From assembly GCF_000167195.1 (NCBI RefSeq), contig NZ_AADV02000002.1:400269-464268 (forward strand): a stretch of DNA of 64,000 nucleotides, written 5' to 3'. Of this stretch, positions 29,283 to 37,716 are shown piece after piece (position 1 is the stretch's first letter; each line of letters starts with the position of its first letter). The notes under the pieces are model-generated. The model was not told the origin of the DNA and made no database searches. It worked only from the letters and a program-made list of their open reading frames with translations. Both the position numbers and the translations under genes were made by a program. This stretch comes from Crocosphaera watsonii WH 8501. GTDB lineage: Bacteria > Cyanobacteriota > Cyanobacteriia > Cyanobacteriales > Microcystaceae.

Positions 29283-30442
29283 GACAAGCGATCGCAACGG
29301 TATCTATGGGACTGGGATTGATGCTATTTCCTCCTCAAATTATTATGGCGCAACAATTGCCATTAAACCCCGTTAAACCCACAGAAATTAACTCAGTTTG
29401 GGGAGAAGATGCACAAATTTGGGGTACTTCTGGGGAAGCAGGGGATAAATGGTCATTAATTCGGGCTATTAGTTATAGTTTACGCTATTTAGATACTCCT
29501 AAAGCTGCGGAGGTTTATAATAATTATCCTGTTCGGGGTATTACTCGCGATCGCGTGCGTCGTTCTTTAATCCGTTTTCAGCAATTATTAAAAACAGCAA
29601 AAACCCCCCAAGAGTTTCAACAAGCGGTACAGAAAGAATTTATTGTTTATCAATCTGTGGGTCATGATAATCAGGGAAATGTTCATTTTACAGGTTATTT
29701 TGAACCAGTTTATACTGCCAGTCGTCAACGAAGTTCTGAGTATCGTTATCCCTTATATTTTGAACCCAAAAACTTTGTCAACTGGGAAAAACCGCACCCA
29801 ACAAGATTAGAATTAGAAGGAAGAGATGGGTTAGGCAACAATAGTATTATGAGGGGTAATGAATTAGTTTGGATGAGCGATCGCCTAGAAGCTTATTTAG
29901 TTCATGTTCAGGGTTCTGCTCGTCTAAAATTAACCAATGGAGAGACTATAACAGTCGGTTATGATAGCAGTACAGACTATCCTTATGTTAGTATTGGTAA
30001 AGAAGTAGTTAACGATGGAATTTTTGCTTTAGATGAGCTAACATTACCAAGACTAATGGATTATTTAAACGAAAATCCACAAGAATTAAGTAACTATTTA
30101 CCCCGTAATAATCGCTTTATTTTCTTCCGTGAAACCGATGGTCAGCCCCCTCATGGAAATTTAAGTGTTCCTGTTACCGCAGAACGTTCTATCGCTACAG
30201 ATAAATCTCTGATGCCCCCCGGTGCGTTAGCATTAATTAAAACCCCTATTCCCTATGTTACTAAAACAGGAGAAATGGAAACAAAATTAGTGAGTCGTTA
30301 TGTTTTAGATCAAGATACCGGTAGTGCTATAAAAGGAGCAGGAAGGGTCGATATTTTTATGGGAACGGGTAAAGAAGCAGGTGATAGAGCAGGTTTAATT
30401 AGTAATGAGGGACAACTTTATTATTTGTTGTTAAGGAATTGA
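29279..30442 (+). CDS. mltA: MltA-type lytic murein transglycosylase
   Basis: The enzyme cleaves peptidoglycan glycan strands with formation of 1,6-anhydromuramic ends. The 387-residue protein has a signal-like N-terminus (ATVSMGLGLMLFPPQIIMAQ), the MltA domain (FTGYFEPVYTASRQRS, VHVQGSARLKLTNGE) and the C-terminal 3D domain with Asp residues in LDQDTGSAIKGAGRVDIFMG, where the last Asp is in the catalytic position. It acts in the periplasm or at the envelope. No lipobox Cys is evident, unlike the E. coli enzyme. Confidence 0.93.
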   Translation: MRQAIATVSMGLGLMLFPPQIIMAQQLPLNPVKPTEINSVWGEDAQIWGTSGEAGDKWSLIRAISYSLRYLDTPKAAEVYNNYPVRGITRDRVRRSLIRFQQLLKTAKTPQEFQQAVQKEFIVYQSVGHDNQGNVHFTGYFEPVYTASRQRSSEYRYPLYFEPKNFVNWEKPHPTRLELEGRDGLGNNSIMRGNELVWMSDRLEAYLVHVQGSARLKLTNGETITVGYDSSTDYPYVSIGKEVVNDGIFALDELTLPRLMDYLNENPQELSNYLPRNNRFIFFRETDGQPPHGNLSVPVTAERSIATDKSLMPPGALALIKTPIPYVTKTGEMETKLVSRYVLDQDTGSAIKGAGRVDIFMGTGKEAGDRAGLISNEGQLYYLLLRN

Positions 30443-30498
30443 ACATTATCGATTAAAATAGTTAATTAGGAATGGGATCATACTTCGTTCCTCAACAC

Positions 30499-30580
30499 AA
30501 GCCTTGCTCGCTATAAACATATACTATACCTTCCCTGACAGTTAACTTTAAATATGTCCGACTACTTATAGCGAGCAAGA
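30499..30580. repeat. Inverted repeat upstream of uvrB
   Basis: CTTGCTCGCTATAA near 30503 and TTATAGCGAGCAAG near 30567 form a 14-bp inverted repeat around an AT-rich spacer. Similar GCGAGCAAGATGCTCGCAC strings are dispersed-repeat-like. It lies in the mltA-uvrB gap and could contribute a promoter or hairpin. Confidence 0.55.
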
Positions 30581-30612
30581 TGCTCGCACTACAAAACTGT
30601 TTATTATTTTTA

Positions 30613-32622
30613 ATGATGACTAATCCAATTTTTAACCTAAAAGCCCCATTTAAACCCACTGGTGATCAACCTTCTGCCATTAAACAGTTAACAAAATCTA
30701 TCGAAGCAGGAAACCGTTTTCAAACCCTATTAGGGGCAACCGGAACAGGGAAAACTTTTTCCGTTGCTGCGGTGATTGAAAACATAGGAAAACCCACTTT
30801 GGTTTTGGCACATAATAAAACCTTAGCGGCACAATTATGTAACGAGTTCAGACAATTTTTCCCTAATAACGCAGTTGAATATTTCATCAGTTATTACGAT
30901 TATTATCAACCTGAAGCTTATATTCCTGTCAGTGATACTTATATTGAAAAGACTGCCTCTATTAACGATGAAATAGATATGTTAAGGCATTCGGCAACAC
31001 GGTCATTATTTGAGAGAAAAGATGTGATTGTTGTTGCTTCTATTAGCTGTATTTATGGGTTAGGAATGCCCTCTGAATATTTAAAAGCTTCTGTTCCTTT
31101 GGTGGTAGGAAAAGAAGTAGATCAAAGACAACTATTAAGAGACTTAGTTACTATTCAATATTCTCGTAACGATCTGGAGTTACAACGAGGAAGATTTAGA
31201 GTAAAAGGAGATGTTTTAGAGATAGTTCCAGCTTATGAAGATAGAGTTATTAGAGTTGAATTTTTTGGGGATGAAATTGATGCTATTCGTTATTTAGATC
31301 CCGTGACAGGAGATATTTTAAATAGTTTGAAAAATATCAATATTTATCCCGCACGACATTTTGTAACCCCAGACGAACAATTAGAATTTGCTTGTGAAGC
31401 CATAGATATCGAATTAAAACAACAGGTACAATGCTTAGAAAAAGCAGGTAAACTATTAGAATTACAACGTATTAATCAACGTACTCGCTACGATTTAGAA
31501 CTCTTAAGAGAGGTTGGTTATTGTAATGGGGTAGAAAATTATTCCCGTCATTTAGCAGGGAGAAAAGCAGGATCACCTCCAGAATGTTTAGTTGATTATT
31601 TTCCCAGAGATTGGTTATTGATTGTAGATGAATCCCATGTTACTGTACCTCAAATTAGGGGAATGTATAACGGGGATCAAGCGAGGAAAAAAGTATTGAT
31701 TGATCACGGGTTTCGTTTGCCTAGTGCGGCGGATAATCGCCCATTAAAATCAGAAGAGTTTTGGGATAAAGTGAATCAATGTATATTTGTTTCTGCAACT
31801 CCTGGAAACTGGGAAATTGAACAATCAGAAGAGAGAGTTATTGAACAAATTATCCGTCCTACAGGAGTATTAGATCCCGAAATTTTTGTGCGTCCAACTG
31901 AAGGACAAGTTGACGACTTATTAGGGGAAATTAAACAAAGGGTTAAACGTCAAGAAAGGGTATTGATTACCACTTTAACAAAGCGGATGTCAGAAGACTT
32001 AACCGAGTATTTTCAAGAAAGAGATATCAAAGTAAGATATCTACATTCCGAAATTAAATCCATCGAACGTATAGAAATTTTACAAGCTTTGAGAAATGGT
32101 GAATTTGATGTGTTGATTGGTGTTAACTTATTACGGGAAGGTTTAGATTTACCAGAAGTCTCTTTAGTAGCTATTTTAGATGCAGATAAAGAAGGGTTTT
32201 TGAGGGCAGAAAAATCCTTAATTCAAACCATTGGTAGGGCTGCCCGTCATGTTAATGGTCAAGCTATATTATATGGGGATAATTTAACCGATAGTATGAT
32301 CAAAGCCATGGAAGAAACAGAAAGAAGAAGAAACATTCAAATGGCTCATAATAAACGGCATAATATCACACCAAAACCCATTATTAAACGCTCAAGCAAT
32401 GCTATTTTATCCTTCTTAGATATATCCCGTCGTTTAAATTCTCAAGAGTTAGAAGAAGTTTACACCCAAGCTGACGATTTACCCTTAGATAAAGTTCCCG
32501 AATTAATTCAACAATTAGAACAACAAATGCAAGAAGCTGCTAAAAATTTGGAGTTTGAAGAAGCTGCAAAATATAGAGATAAAATTAAACGTCTTCGGGA
32601 TAAAATATTAGGACATAAGTAA
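30613..32622 (+). CDS. uvrB: Excinuclease ABC subunit B
   Basis: UvrB verifies damage and loads UvrC in nucleotide excision repair. The sequence shows Walker A GATGTGKT, the beta-hairpin [15 protein letters not shown], helicase motifs DESHVTVPQ and [23 protein letters not shown], and a C-terminal UVR helix pair ([19 protein letters not shown]). The start is placed at [20 protein letters not shown] (30613); the in-frame ATG at 30580 lies within a dispersed repeat and adds unrelated residues. Length (669 residues) is standard. Confidence 0.97.
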   Translation: MMTNPIFNLKAPFKPTGDQPSAIKQLTKSIEAGNRFQTLLGATGTGKTFSVAAVIENIGKPTLVLAHNKTLAAQLCNEFRQFFPNNAVEYFISYYDYYQPEAYIPVSDTYIEKTASINDEIDMLRHSATRSLFERKDVIVVASISCIYGLGMPSEYLKASVPLVVGKEVDQRQLLRDLVTIQYSRNDLELQRGRFRVKGDVLEIVPAYEDRVIRVEFFGDEIDAIRYLDPVTGDILNSLKNINIYPARHFVTPDEQLEFACEAIDIELKQQVQCLEKAGKLLELQRINQRTRYDLELLREVGYCNGVENYSRHLAGRKAGSPPECLVDYFPRDWLLIVDESHVTVPQIRGMYNGDQARKKVLIDHGFRLPSAADNRPLKSEEFWDKVNQCIFVSATPGNWEIEQSEERVIEQIIRPTGVLDPEIFVRPTEGQVDDLLGEIKQRVKRQERVLITTLTKRMSEDLTEYFQERDIKVRYLHSEIKSIERIEILQALRNGEFDVLIGVNLLREGLDLPEVSLVAILDADKEGFLRAEKSLIQTIGRAARHVNGQAILYGDNLTDSMIKAMEETERRRNIQMAHNKRHNITPKPIIKRSSNAILSFLDISRRLNSQELEEVYTQADDLPLDKVPELIQQLEQQMQEAAKNLEFEEAAKYRDKIKRLRDKILGHK

Positions 32623-32824
32623 ATCAACAACCAAACAACTTAATAAATCTATATTATTCTCAATACTTCTTAAAAAATCAGTAATAGTAAGTAAAAAGAA
32701 TTAATAGTAATTGATGATTAACATAGATGTAATTGATCTATGATCAAACAATAATAAAAACTGTTGGCTTAAGTTGAGCAAAAATTCTCATACTTAAGTC
32801 CTTAATTGATAGGAGAATTGAATA

Positions 32825-32917
32825 ATGACTACTCAAGTCGAAATCGTACAAGAGACTGTAAAAAATGATAATGAAATGATCAATCTTCAAATTAGTGATG
32901 ATAGAAAAGTTTACTTA
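32825..32917 (+). pseudogene. Short ORF with a strong Shine-Dalgarno, cut by an IS
   Basis: AGGAGAA precedes an ATG at 32825 that opens a 31-codon frame (starts MTTQVEIVQETVKND) running into the IS at 32918. Joining the flanks at the TA target restores five more codons' worth of sequence ending SNF and a TAA, a protein of 34 residues. The good ribosome site suggests a real small gene, but I recognise no family. Confidence 0.45.
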
Positions 32918-34608
32918 GGGTTTGCTGAATAAAAGCAAAACCCTATTCTTTAAAAGGTTACACCCATATTCGCGATCGCAAAAAAGATCAGCTTTGTCGG
33001 CTACAAACCGCTATAATTGGTAGAAACACCTCCCAGTTGTTGGTCAAGAACAAATGTATCGAAAAGAGGAGCAACCTTTACCGCCCCCAGAAAAATTTGA
33101 ATTACCTTTCGAGGGCAAATTGTCCCCCAATAATCGTTGGGTAATCATGGCAGAGTTGATACCTTGGGATGATTTTGAGGAAGAATATGCTAAACTTTTT
33201 TCAGCAGAAAAAGGTGCGCCAGCCAAACTATTTAGAATGGCATTAGGGACATTAATTATTAAGGAAAAATTAGGAACAAGTGATAGAGAAACTATAGAAC
33301 AGATTAGAGAAAATCCCTATCTACAATACTTTATAGGTTTAAATTGTTATCAACAAGAGCCACCACTGGAATCTTCAATGCTAGTTCATTTTAGGAAAAG
33401 AATTGATGGAGAATTGATAAACAAAATCAATAAAAAAATAGTAAAAAGAGAAATAGACAAGAGTGATAAAGAAGTAAAAAAAAAGGATTGTCTCCAAGAA
33501 AAAGGAGAAAAAATAAAAAATAAAGGTAAACTAATTTTAGATGCGACTTGTGCGCCAGCAGACATCAAATACCCAACGGATTTAGGCATATTAAATCAAG
33601 CCAGAATTGAGACAGAAAGAATAATAGATAATCTTTATAAACCATTAAGAGTAAAATTGAGAAAAAAGCCGAGAACTTCTAGAAAAATTGCTAGAAAGGA
33701 ATACTTAAAAGTAGCTAAAAAACGAAAAGTATCTTATCAAGAAAGAAGAAAAGCTATCGGGAAACAGTTAAAATACCTTAAGAAAAATTTAGGAAATATA
33801 GAAGACTTAATTCAAGCTGGGGCTTCCCTGGAAAATCTGAGTAAAAGACAGAAAAATTGTCTAGAGACTATCAAAAAAGTTTATGAACAACAACAGTCAA
33901 TGTGGGAGAATAAGACCCAGAGTGTTCCTCAAAGAATTGTAAGTTTAACTCAACGGCATATTCGTCCAATAGTGAGGGGAAAAGCAGGAAAACCAATAGA
34001 GTTTGGAGCTAAACTCTCAGTAAGCTGTGTAGATAACTATGTGTTTCTAGACAAAATAAGTTGGGAAAACTTCAATGAATCTTGTCATTTAAAAGAACAA
34101 GTAGAAAAGTATAAAGAAACGTTTGGCTATTATCCCGAATCCGTCCATGTAGATAAAATTTATCGAACTAGGGAAAACAGAAATTGGTGTAAGGAAAGAG
34201 GGATAAGAATCAGTGGTCCGAAGTTAGGAAGACCTCCGAAAAATGTCAGTGAAGAAGAAAAGAAACAAGCCCACTCCGATGAATGCTTCCGTAATGCTAT
34301 TGAGGGAAAGTTTGGACAAGCTAAACGAAGATTTAGCCTAAATCTCGTGATGACAAAACTCCCTGAAACCTCCATTACATCTATTGCTATTACATTTTTA
34401 GTTGTCAATCTTTCTAAACTTCTGAGGCAGTTTTTGTCGCTTTTTTTGTCCTTATTTACTAACAATAGAACAGGGGAACTCATCAAACCGCCTTTCATTG
34501 ATTTTGATTATATTTTAAACAATTTTTATGTACTAAAACTTATTGATTTGTCAGAAAATTCTTGGTCAAAAGTGGCATAAATTTTGGAGAAACTTTTTCA
34601 GCAAACCC
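32918..34608 (+). mobile_element. IS1182/IS5-superfamily element, copy A
   Basis: A 1691-bp element with ends GGGTTTGCTGAA and TTCAGCAAACCC, flanked by TA on both sides. The left end also contains an internal inverted pseudo-end (AGCAAAACCC) 26 bp in. An inverted, almost identical copy lies at 44915-46605. Removing it with one TA rejoins the flanks cleanly. Confidence 0.94.
33054..34580 (+). CDS. IS1182/IS5-type transposase, intact
   Basis: A 508-residue DDE transposase. The N-terminal FEGKLSPNNRWVIMAELIPW and IEQIRENPYLQYFIGL are the family's recognition region, LILDATCAPADIKYPTDLGI contains the first catalytic Asp, SVHVDKIYRTRENRNWCKER the second, and IEGKFGQAKRRFSLNLVM the Glu. A Lys-rich helical insert separates the first two. 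The frame is complete, so this copy may be active. It differs from the copy at 44943-46469 by only a few residues. Confidence 0.92.
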   Translation: MYRKEEQPLPPPEKFELPFEGKLSPNNRWVIMAELIPWDDFEEEYAKLFSAEKGAPAKLFRMALGTLIIKEKLGTSDRETIEQIRENPYLQYFIGLNCYQQEPPLESSMLVHFRKRIDGELINKINKKIVKREIDKSDKEVKKKDCLQEKGEKIKNKGKLILDATCAPADIKYPTDLGILNQARIETERIIDNLYKPLRVKLRKKPRTSRKIARKEYLKVAKKRKVSYQERRKAIGKQLKYLKKNLGNIEDLIQAGASLENLSKRQKNCLETIKKVYEQQQSMWENKTQSVPQRIVSLTQRHIRPIVRGKAGKPIEFGAKLSVSCVDNYVFLDKISWENFNESCHLKEQVEKYKETFGYYPESVHVDKIYRTRENRNWCKERGIRISGPKLGRPPKNVSEEEKKQAHSDECFRNAIEGKFGQAKRRFSLNLVMTKLPETSITSIAITFLVVNLSKLLRQFLSLFLSLFTNNRTGELIKPPFIDFDYILNNFYVLKLIDLSENSWSKVA

Positions 34609-34871
34609 TAAGTAATTTTTAAAGTTAAATCATTCAGTGCTGTTTCAGAATTATCGGTTATCAAAATCTGACAACCTTTCTACTATTAATGTGACAGATT
34701 AGACCTAGATTACGCTTGGTGACAAACACGGAATATTCTGCCAAAACCTACGGACACTCAGTGTTTTCTGGGATGTTTGCCGAAAATAACTTTTACTATT
34801 TTCTCTGGAAAAATATTGGGCGAAACAGTCTTTAACAATAGTAAATATACTTAGTTTGCTTTAATACTGGG

Positions 34872-35264
34872 TCAAAGAACGGATTTTGTATTACATTCAT
34901 GACATCGCCCAAAAAATTCTAGGGTATGGTAGTAGACCTGAAAGTTATAAGTCTTCTCTAATCGTTTTTCTAAATCATGAACAGGACACTCATTGATCAC
35001 GAAAGATTGACCACAACTAACACAAATTACGTGGTGTTGCTCATGAGAAATTACACTGTAAATTGCTTCTCCATTGCTTAAAGTTCGTGATTTCACAGTT
35101 CCTTGAGTTTTTAAACCTTCTAAGGCACGGTAAACTGTTGCTAGTCCTAAAGGCTGATCTCGATGTTTGAGTTCTGCATATAAGTCCTGGGCGGAAATAC
35201 CATACTTTAACGACTTGAGTACCCGAATAATTTTCTCTTGAGAACGAGTATATTTAGCTTTCAT
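34872..35264 (-). CDS. zur: Fur-family metalloregulator, probably Zur
   Basis: The 130-residue repressor has a winged-helix DNA-binding half (LKYGISAQDLYAELKHR, GLATVYRALEGLKTQG) and a metal-binding half with HEQHHVICVSCGQ, NECPVHDLE and a C-terminal CHEC. The two CxxC pairs form a structural zinc site. The CPVHDLE variant and the znuABC genes with Zur-type boxes in the same island favour Zur over Fur or PerR. It is transcribed leftward from a 5' region of about 220 bp that holds a perfect Zur-type palindrome at 35489, so autoregulation is likely. Confidence 0.85.
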   Translation of the reverse strand: MKAKYTRSQEKIIRVLKSLKYGISAQDLYAELKHRDQPLGLATVYRALEGLKTQGTVKSRTLSNGEAIYSVISHEQHHVICVSCGQSFVINECPVHDLEKRLEKTYNFQVYYHTLEFFGRCHECNTKSVL

Positions 35265-35329
35265 GATCTTTTCATTTTCAGTCCTAGATTAACACTCTCC
35301 TTTTATTTATTAGTGACCAATGTGATATA

Positions 35330-35480
35330 CTTCTCCTGTTAGGCGAGAATTTCCCCCTGCCGAAACGTGCAATCACTGGTCTTACTTATTCATGTCTCCC
35401 AAGACGTGAATTTCGGTATACCCTGCCTTACGGTTCTATCCGAGCATCGTTACGTCCTAAAGGAGTTGGTTTTAGACCCT
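35330..35480. other. Conserved-looking noncoding block in the zur leader
   Basis: Between the zur start and the palindrome at 35489 lies about 150 bp that is much less AT-rich than its surroundings. It contains the stretch GTCTCCCAAGACGTGAATTTC, and on the minus strand a short open tail reading LKPTPLGRNDARIEP then stop. This resembles the terminal codons plus right end of a tnpB-type element without the rest, but I cannot confirm it. If transcribed it forms most of the zur 5' leader. Confidence 0.35.
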
Positions 35481-35488
35481 TGATTTTT

Positions 35489-35503
35489 TGATAATAATTA
35501 TCA
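35489..35503. promoter_or_regulatory. Zur-type operator (perfect 7-1-7 palindrome)
   Basis: TGATAAT-A-ATTATCA exactly fits the TGAxAAT-N-ATTxTCA consensus of cyanobacterial Zur boxes. It lies 225 bp upstream of the zur start on zur's strand, with the noncoding block 35330-35480 between. Confidence 0.78.
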
Positions 35504-35576
35504 TTCTCATTATATCCCCTTTAAGTTTTAATTCAATGCTTGTCTAGCTTGAGTGAGAACTTTACCGAACAATTAG

Positions 35577-35973
35577 GGGTTTAAGGTTCCCCGCCGTTTA
35601 CGGCGCACAGTGAGGGAAATTTATGGTAGAATGTGTTTGGTTGAAATACCCGACCCCCTACTGCGTAGGCTAGGAAATTCTAGAGGCAAAGCGTTCCGAG
35701 AAGGTCGAAACTAAGAACCTGTGGTGGCGAAAGCACAGCAAAAACAGCTAGGGAAACGTGATTGAGTACCAAAGTTTGAATAAACCAACATTCTGAATAA
35801 ACAGTATGGTCGGGCATCCGAAAACTGAGGGCAACCACCTGAACGACTGGGGACAGCCCCGCCTATGGCTAGCTACTGCGAGAGTGGAGATAGTTAAGCG
35901 GTCTGGATGAGCCAGTAATCCAGACGAGTGATGTTTGGAGAATCCACTCACTTCAGGGAGTGGAGTATGTCAA
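35577..35973 (+). mobile_element. tnpB-less IS200/IS605-like derivative with a structured 3' region
   Basis: The left part has a GC-rich hairpin (CGCCG-TTTA-CGGCG, 35592-35605) after an AAGGTTCCC motif. The right part ends in a hairpin CCACTC...GAGTGG (35944-35963) followed by AGTATGTCAA, the arrangement of IS605-group right ends. Upstream of it is a highly structured stretch, including GTCTGGAT...ATCCAGAC at 35901-35925, that corresponds in position to the right-end omega RNA of tnpB elements. There is no transposase or tnpB ORF, so this would be a non-autonomous (PATE-like) element. The RNA assignment is inference. Confidence 0.55.
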
Positions 35974-35984
35974 CCCATCGCCAT

Positions 35985-36353
35985 TTAGATAAAGTTTGGC
36001 AAAGAGTAACTAAGAATATCGGTTACACGCTTATCTCTTAGAGAATAATAAGCCAATTTGCCGTCATTACGATATTTAAGTAGTTTCAAATCTCGCATTT
36101 TCCGTAAATGATGGGAAGCGGTGGCGATCTTGACATTTAACATGGCAGCAATATCGCAGACACAAAGCTCATCGCCGTTTCTAAGAGCATAAAGGATCTG
36201 AATACGCGAGCGATCGGCTAAAGCATTAAATATAACCGTCATTTCTTCTAAAGTATCTTCTGAGGGTAAAGTTTCCCGAATTTGCGTAACTAGCTCGGTG
36301 TTGAAACATCTTACTTGACAAATATCGTCTGCTTTGGTCTTACTCACGGGCAT
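35985..36353 (-). CDS. ArsR/SmtB-family metal-sensing repressor
   Basis: The 122-residue winged-helix protein has recognition helix VKIATASHHLRKMRDLKL and wing KYRNDGKLAYYSL. Metal ligands visible are CQVRC near the N-terminus and ELCVCD in helix 3, the alpha3N-type cysteine site known from CadC and AztR-like sensors. The alpha-5 region reads RDKRVTDIL without the His pair of SmtB, and the C-terminus ends shortly after, 12 bp from the IS605-like right end. No P-type ATPase or metallothionein target gene is adjacent. Confidence 0.85.
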   Translation of the reverse strand: MPVSKTKADDICQVRCFNTELVTQIRETLPSEDTLEEMTVIFNALADRSRIQILYALRNGDELCVCDIAAMLNVKIATASHHLRKMRDLKLLKYRNDGKLAYYSLRDKRVTDILSYSLPNFI

Positions 36354-36356
36354 TTA

Positions 36357-36680
36357 ATGGTAACGGTTAAGTCTATTTATTCAATGGTACAGGATACAAA
36401 TTACTTAAGTCATTGGTGCAATCTCGCTTTGCAAGGTAAGCTTAAAACGGAAAGCCGACATAGGAAGAAGTATTTTCCCAAGAAAATTAGAGAATTAAAA
36501 GCTATGCTATTGAAAGCAGATTGTATTTGCGAACAGGGTAAAGGAAGCCACACTAAATGCAGTCATCCTTTGTTAGATTACAAGATAACTATATCTGGTA
36601 AAGATGGGAATGATGCTAAACGCTATCAAGAAAAAGATGTAAAAGATTTGCTCAAAGATATTCAGGAGGCTCAAAAATGA
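36357..36680 (+). CDS. hicA: HicA-like toxin
   Basis: The core is KKIRELKAMLLKADCICEQG followed by GKGSHTKCSHP, where the GSH histidine is the catalytic residue of HicA mRNA interferases, and it ends ERD-like in KDVKDLLKDIQEAQK. HicA is normally 60-80 residues, so the first 35 residues of this 107-residue frame may not belong; no better ATG exists between 36384 and the core. It overlaps the antitoxin gene by 4 bp. The toxin-first order is typical of hicAB. Confidence 0.75.
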   Translation: MVTVKSIYSMVQDTNYLSHWCNLALQGKLKTESRHRKKYFPKKIRELKAMLLKADCICEQGKGSHTKCSHPLLDYKITISGKDGNDAKRYQEKDVKDLLKDIQEAQK

Positions 36681-36889
36681 AATCGCACTATAGTATCTTA
36701 ATTCAATGGTCAGATGAAGACGAATGTTACATTGTTTCTTTACCCGAATTTGGCAAATATGCTCGAACTCATGGCGATACTTATGAAGAAGCTGTAAAAA
36801 ACGCTCAAGAGGTTTTGGAGTTACTAATAGAAGATAATAAAAATCTTCCACAACCAAATATTTATGAGAGCGAGGTCATTGCTAATTGA
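36677..36889 (+). CDS. hicB: HicB-like antitoxin
   Basis: A 70-residue protein with the HicB degraded-RNase H fold signature: YSILIQWSDEDECYIVSLPEF, the THGDTYEEAVKNAQE helix and a short C-terminal tail. It would neutralise the HicA toxin encoded just upstream. No separate DNA-binding domain (HTH or RHH) is present, so any autoregulation would need the short form's own surface. Confidence 0.85.
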   Translation: MKSHYSILIQWSDEDECYIVSLPEFGKYARTHGDTYEEAVKNAQEVLELLIEDNKNLPQPNIYESEVIAN

Positions 36890-37038
36890 ATCTCCAGAGT
36901 TATTCTTAGAAATACATTATTGAGTCTATAAAGCGAAAGGCGATTAGGCTCCGTGTGGCCTTTGGATCGCGTTTATTTTCTGCAAGCTCGCTATCGCTAT
37001 CAAATAGAGGATTGAATATATTTATGCTGCTACCCTCC

Positions 37039-37068
37039 TGTAGATACGTTGCATACAACGTATCTACA
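37039..37068. repeat. 30-bp REP-like palindrome
   Basis: TGTAGATACGTTG-CATA-CAACGTATCTACA is a perfect 13-bp inverted repeat with a 4-nt loop. It belongs to the TGTAGAGACGTTGCATG-type palindromes that are scattered through cyanobacterial genomes. It is followed by A6. Confidence 0.85.
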
Positions 37069-37090
37069 AAAAACTATTTACCTCACGAGT

Positions 37091-37708
37091 ATGAGAGTAG
37101 AAAGTTGTGTCGAATCGCAAATATTTCAAGATTTAGGGCGTATCGATCCTGACTATTTAGACAACCAATATGAAGAAGTTTCCAAGCTAATAAGAAGTTT
37201 ATTTACACTGGGGAATTTTTTTTGTCGTGGTTGTATGTTCGATTTTTGTATCTCCGAACTCAAGTTACAGTACGATCGCCAGAAGTGGCAGGTAATACAA
37301 GAATTAATGCAGCAATGCGACTTTGTTGCGATGTTCGAGAATGTTTGTTTTGTATGCGATCGCCCTATAAAATTATCATTAGATAGCCAAAACCAACTTC
37401 ATGCTGAATGGGAATATGCGTTGCAATTTGCTGATGATTATGGAGTCTATGCCTATCATGGGGTGGGAGAGCGTCCTGAAGGGGAAAAATGTACTAACGA
37501 CCAATACATAAAACCAGGTACGAAAGTAAGACTTCCTTCCACTGGGGAGTATGGAATTGTAGCTCATTGCTGGTATAGCGAAGAGATTTATGACTATGAT
37601 TGCTATGTGGCATTTTACGGAACTTCTTTTCCTGATGAAAAAACCTATTGCAAGCCTTATATTTTTCGTTACACTGCTACTTCTTTAGAAATTTTAGAAA
37701 AAGAATAA
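37091..37708 (+). CDS. Cys-rich unknown protein with a DUF6745-like part
   Basis: A 205-residue protein. Cysteine clusters appear at NFFCRGCMFDFC and FVCDRP, and the middle reads LHAEWEYALQFADDYGVYAYHG, which resembles the DUF6745 core. A C-terminal segment (KPGTKVRLPSTGEYGIVAHCWYSEEIYDYD) looks like a small beta-barrel. The start at MRVESCVESQ (37091) overlaps a sequence like the end of the MITE at 61561 (ACCTCACGAGTATGAGA), so the original N-terminus may have been altered. Its place in the zinc island suggests, but does not show, a metal link. Confidence 0.6.
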   Translation: MRVESCVESQIFQDLGRIDPDYLDNQYEEVSKLIRSLFTLGNFFCRGCMFDFCISELKLQYDRQKWQVIQELMQQCDFVAMFENVCFVCDRPIKLSLDSQNQLHAEWEYALQFADDYGVYAYHGVGERPEGEKCTNDQYIKPGTKVRLPSTGEYGIVAHCWYSEEIYDYDCYVAFYGTSFPDEKTYCKPYIFRYTATSLEILEKE

Positions 37709-37716
37709 GCAAAAAA

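Noticed and set aside
29047-29376. 109-residue ORF overlapping the start of mltA
   Set aside because: It is in an alternative frame to two genes with clear coding character and translational coupling.
35577-35973. Group II intron
   Set aside because: The region lacks a GUGYG 5' end, a recognisable domain V hairpin and any reverse-transcriptase ORF. The terminal hairpin plus GTCAA end suits an IS605-type right end better.
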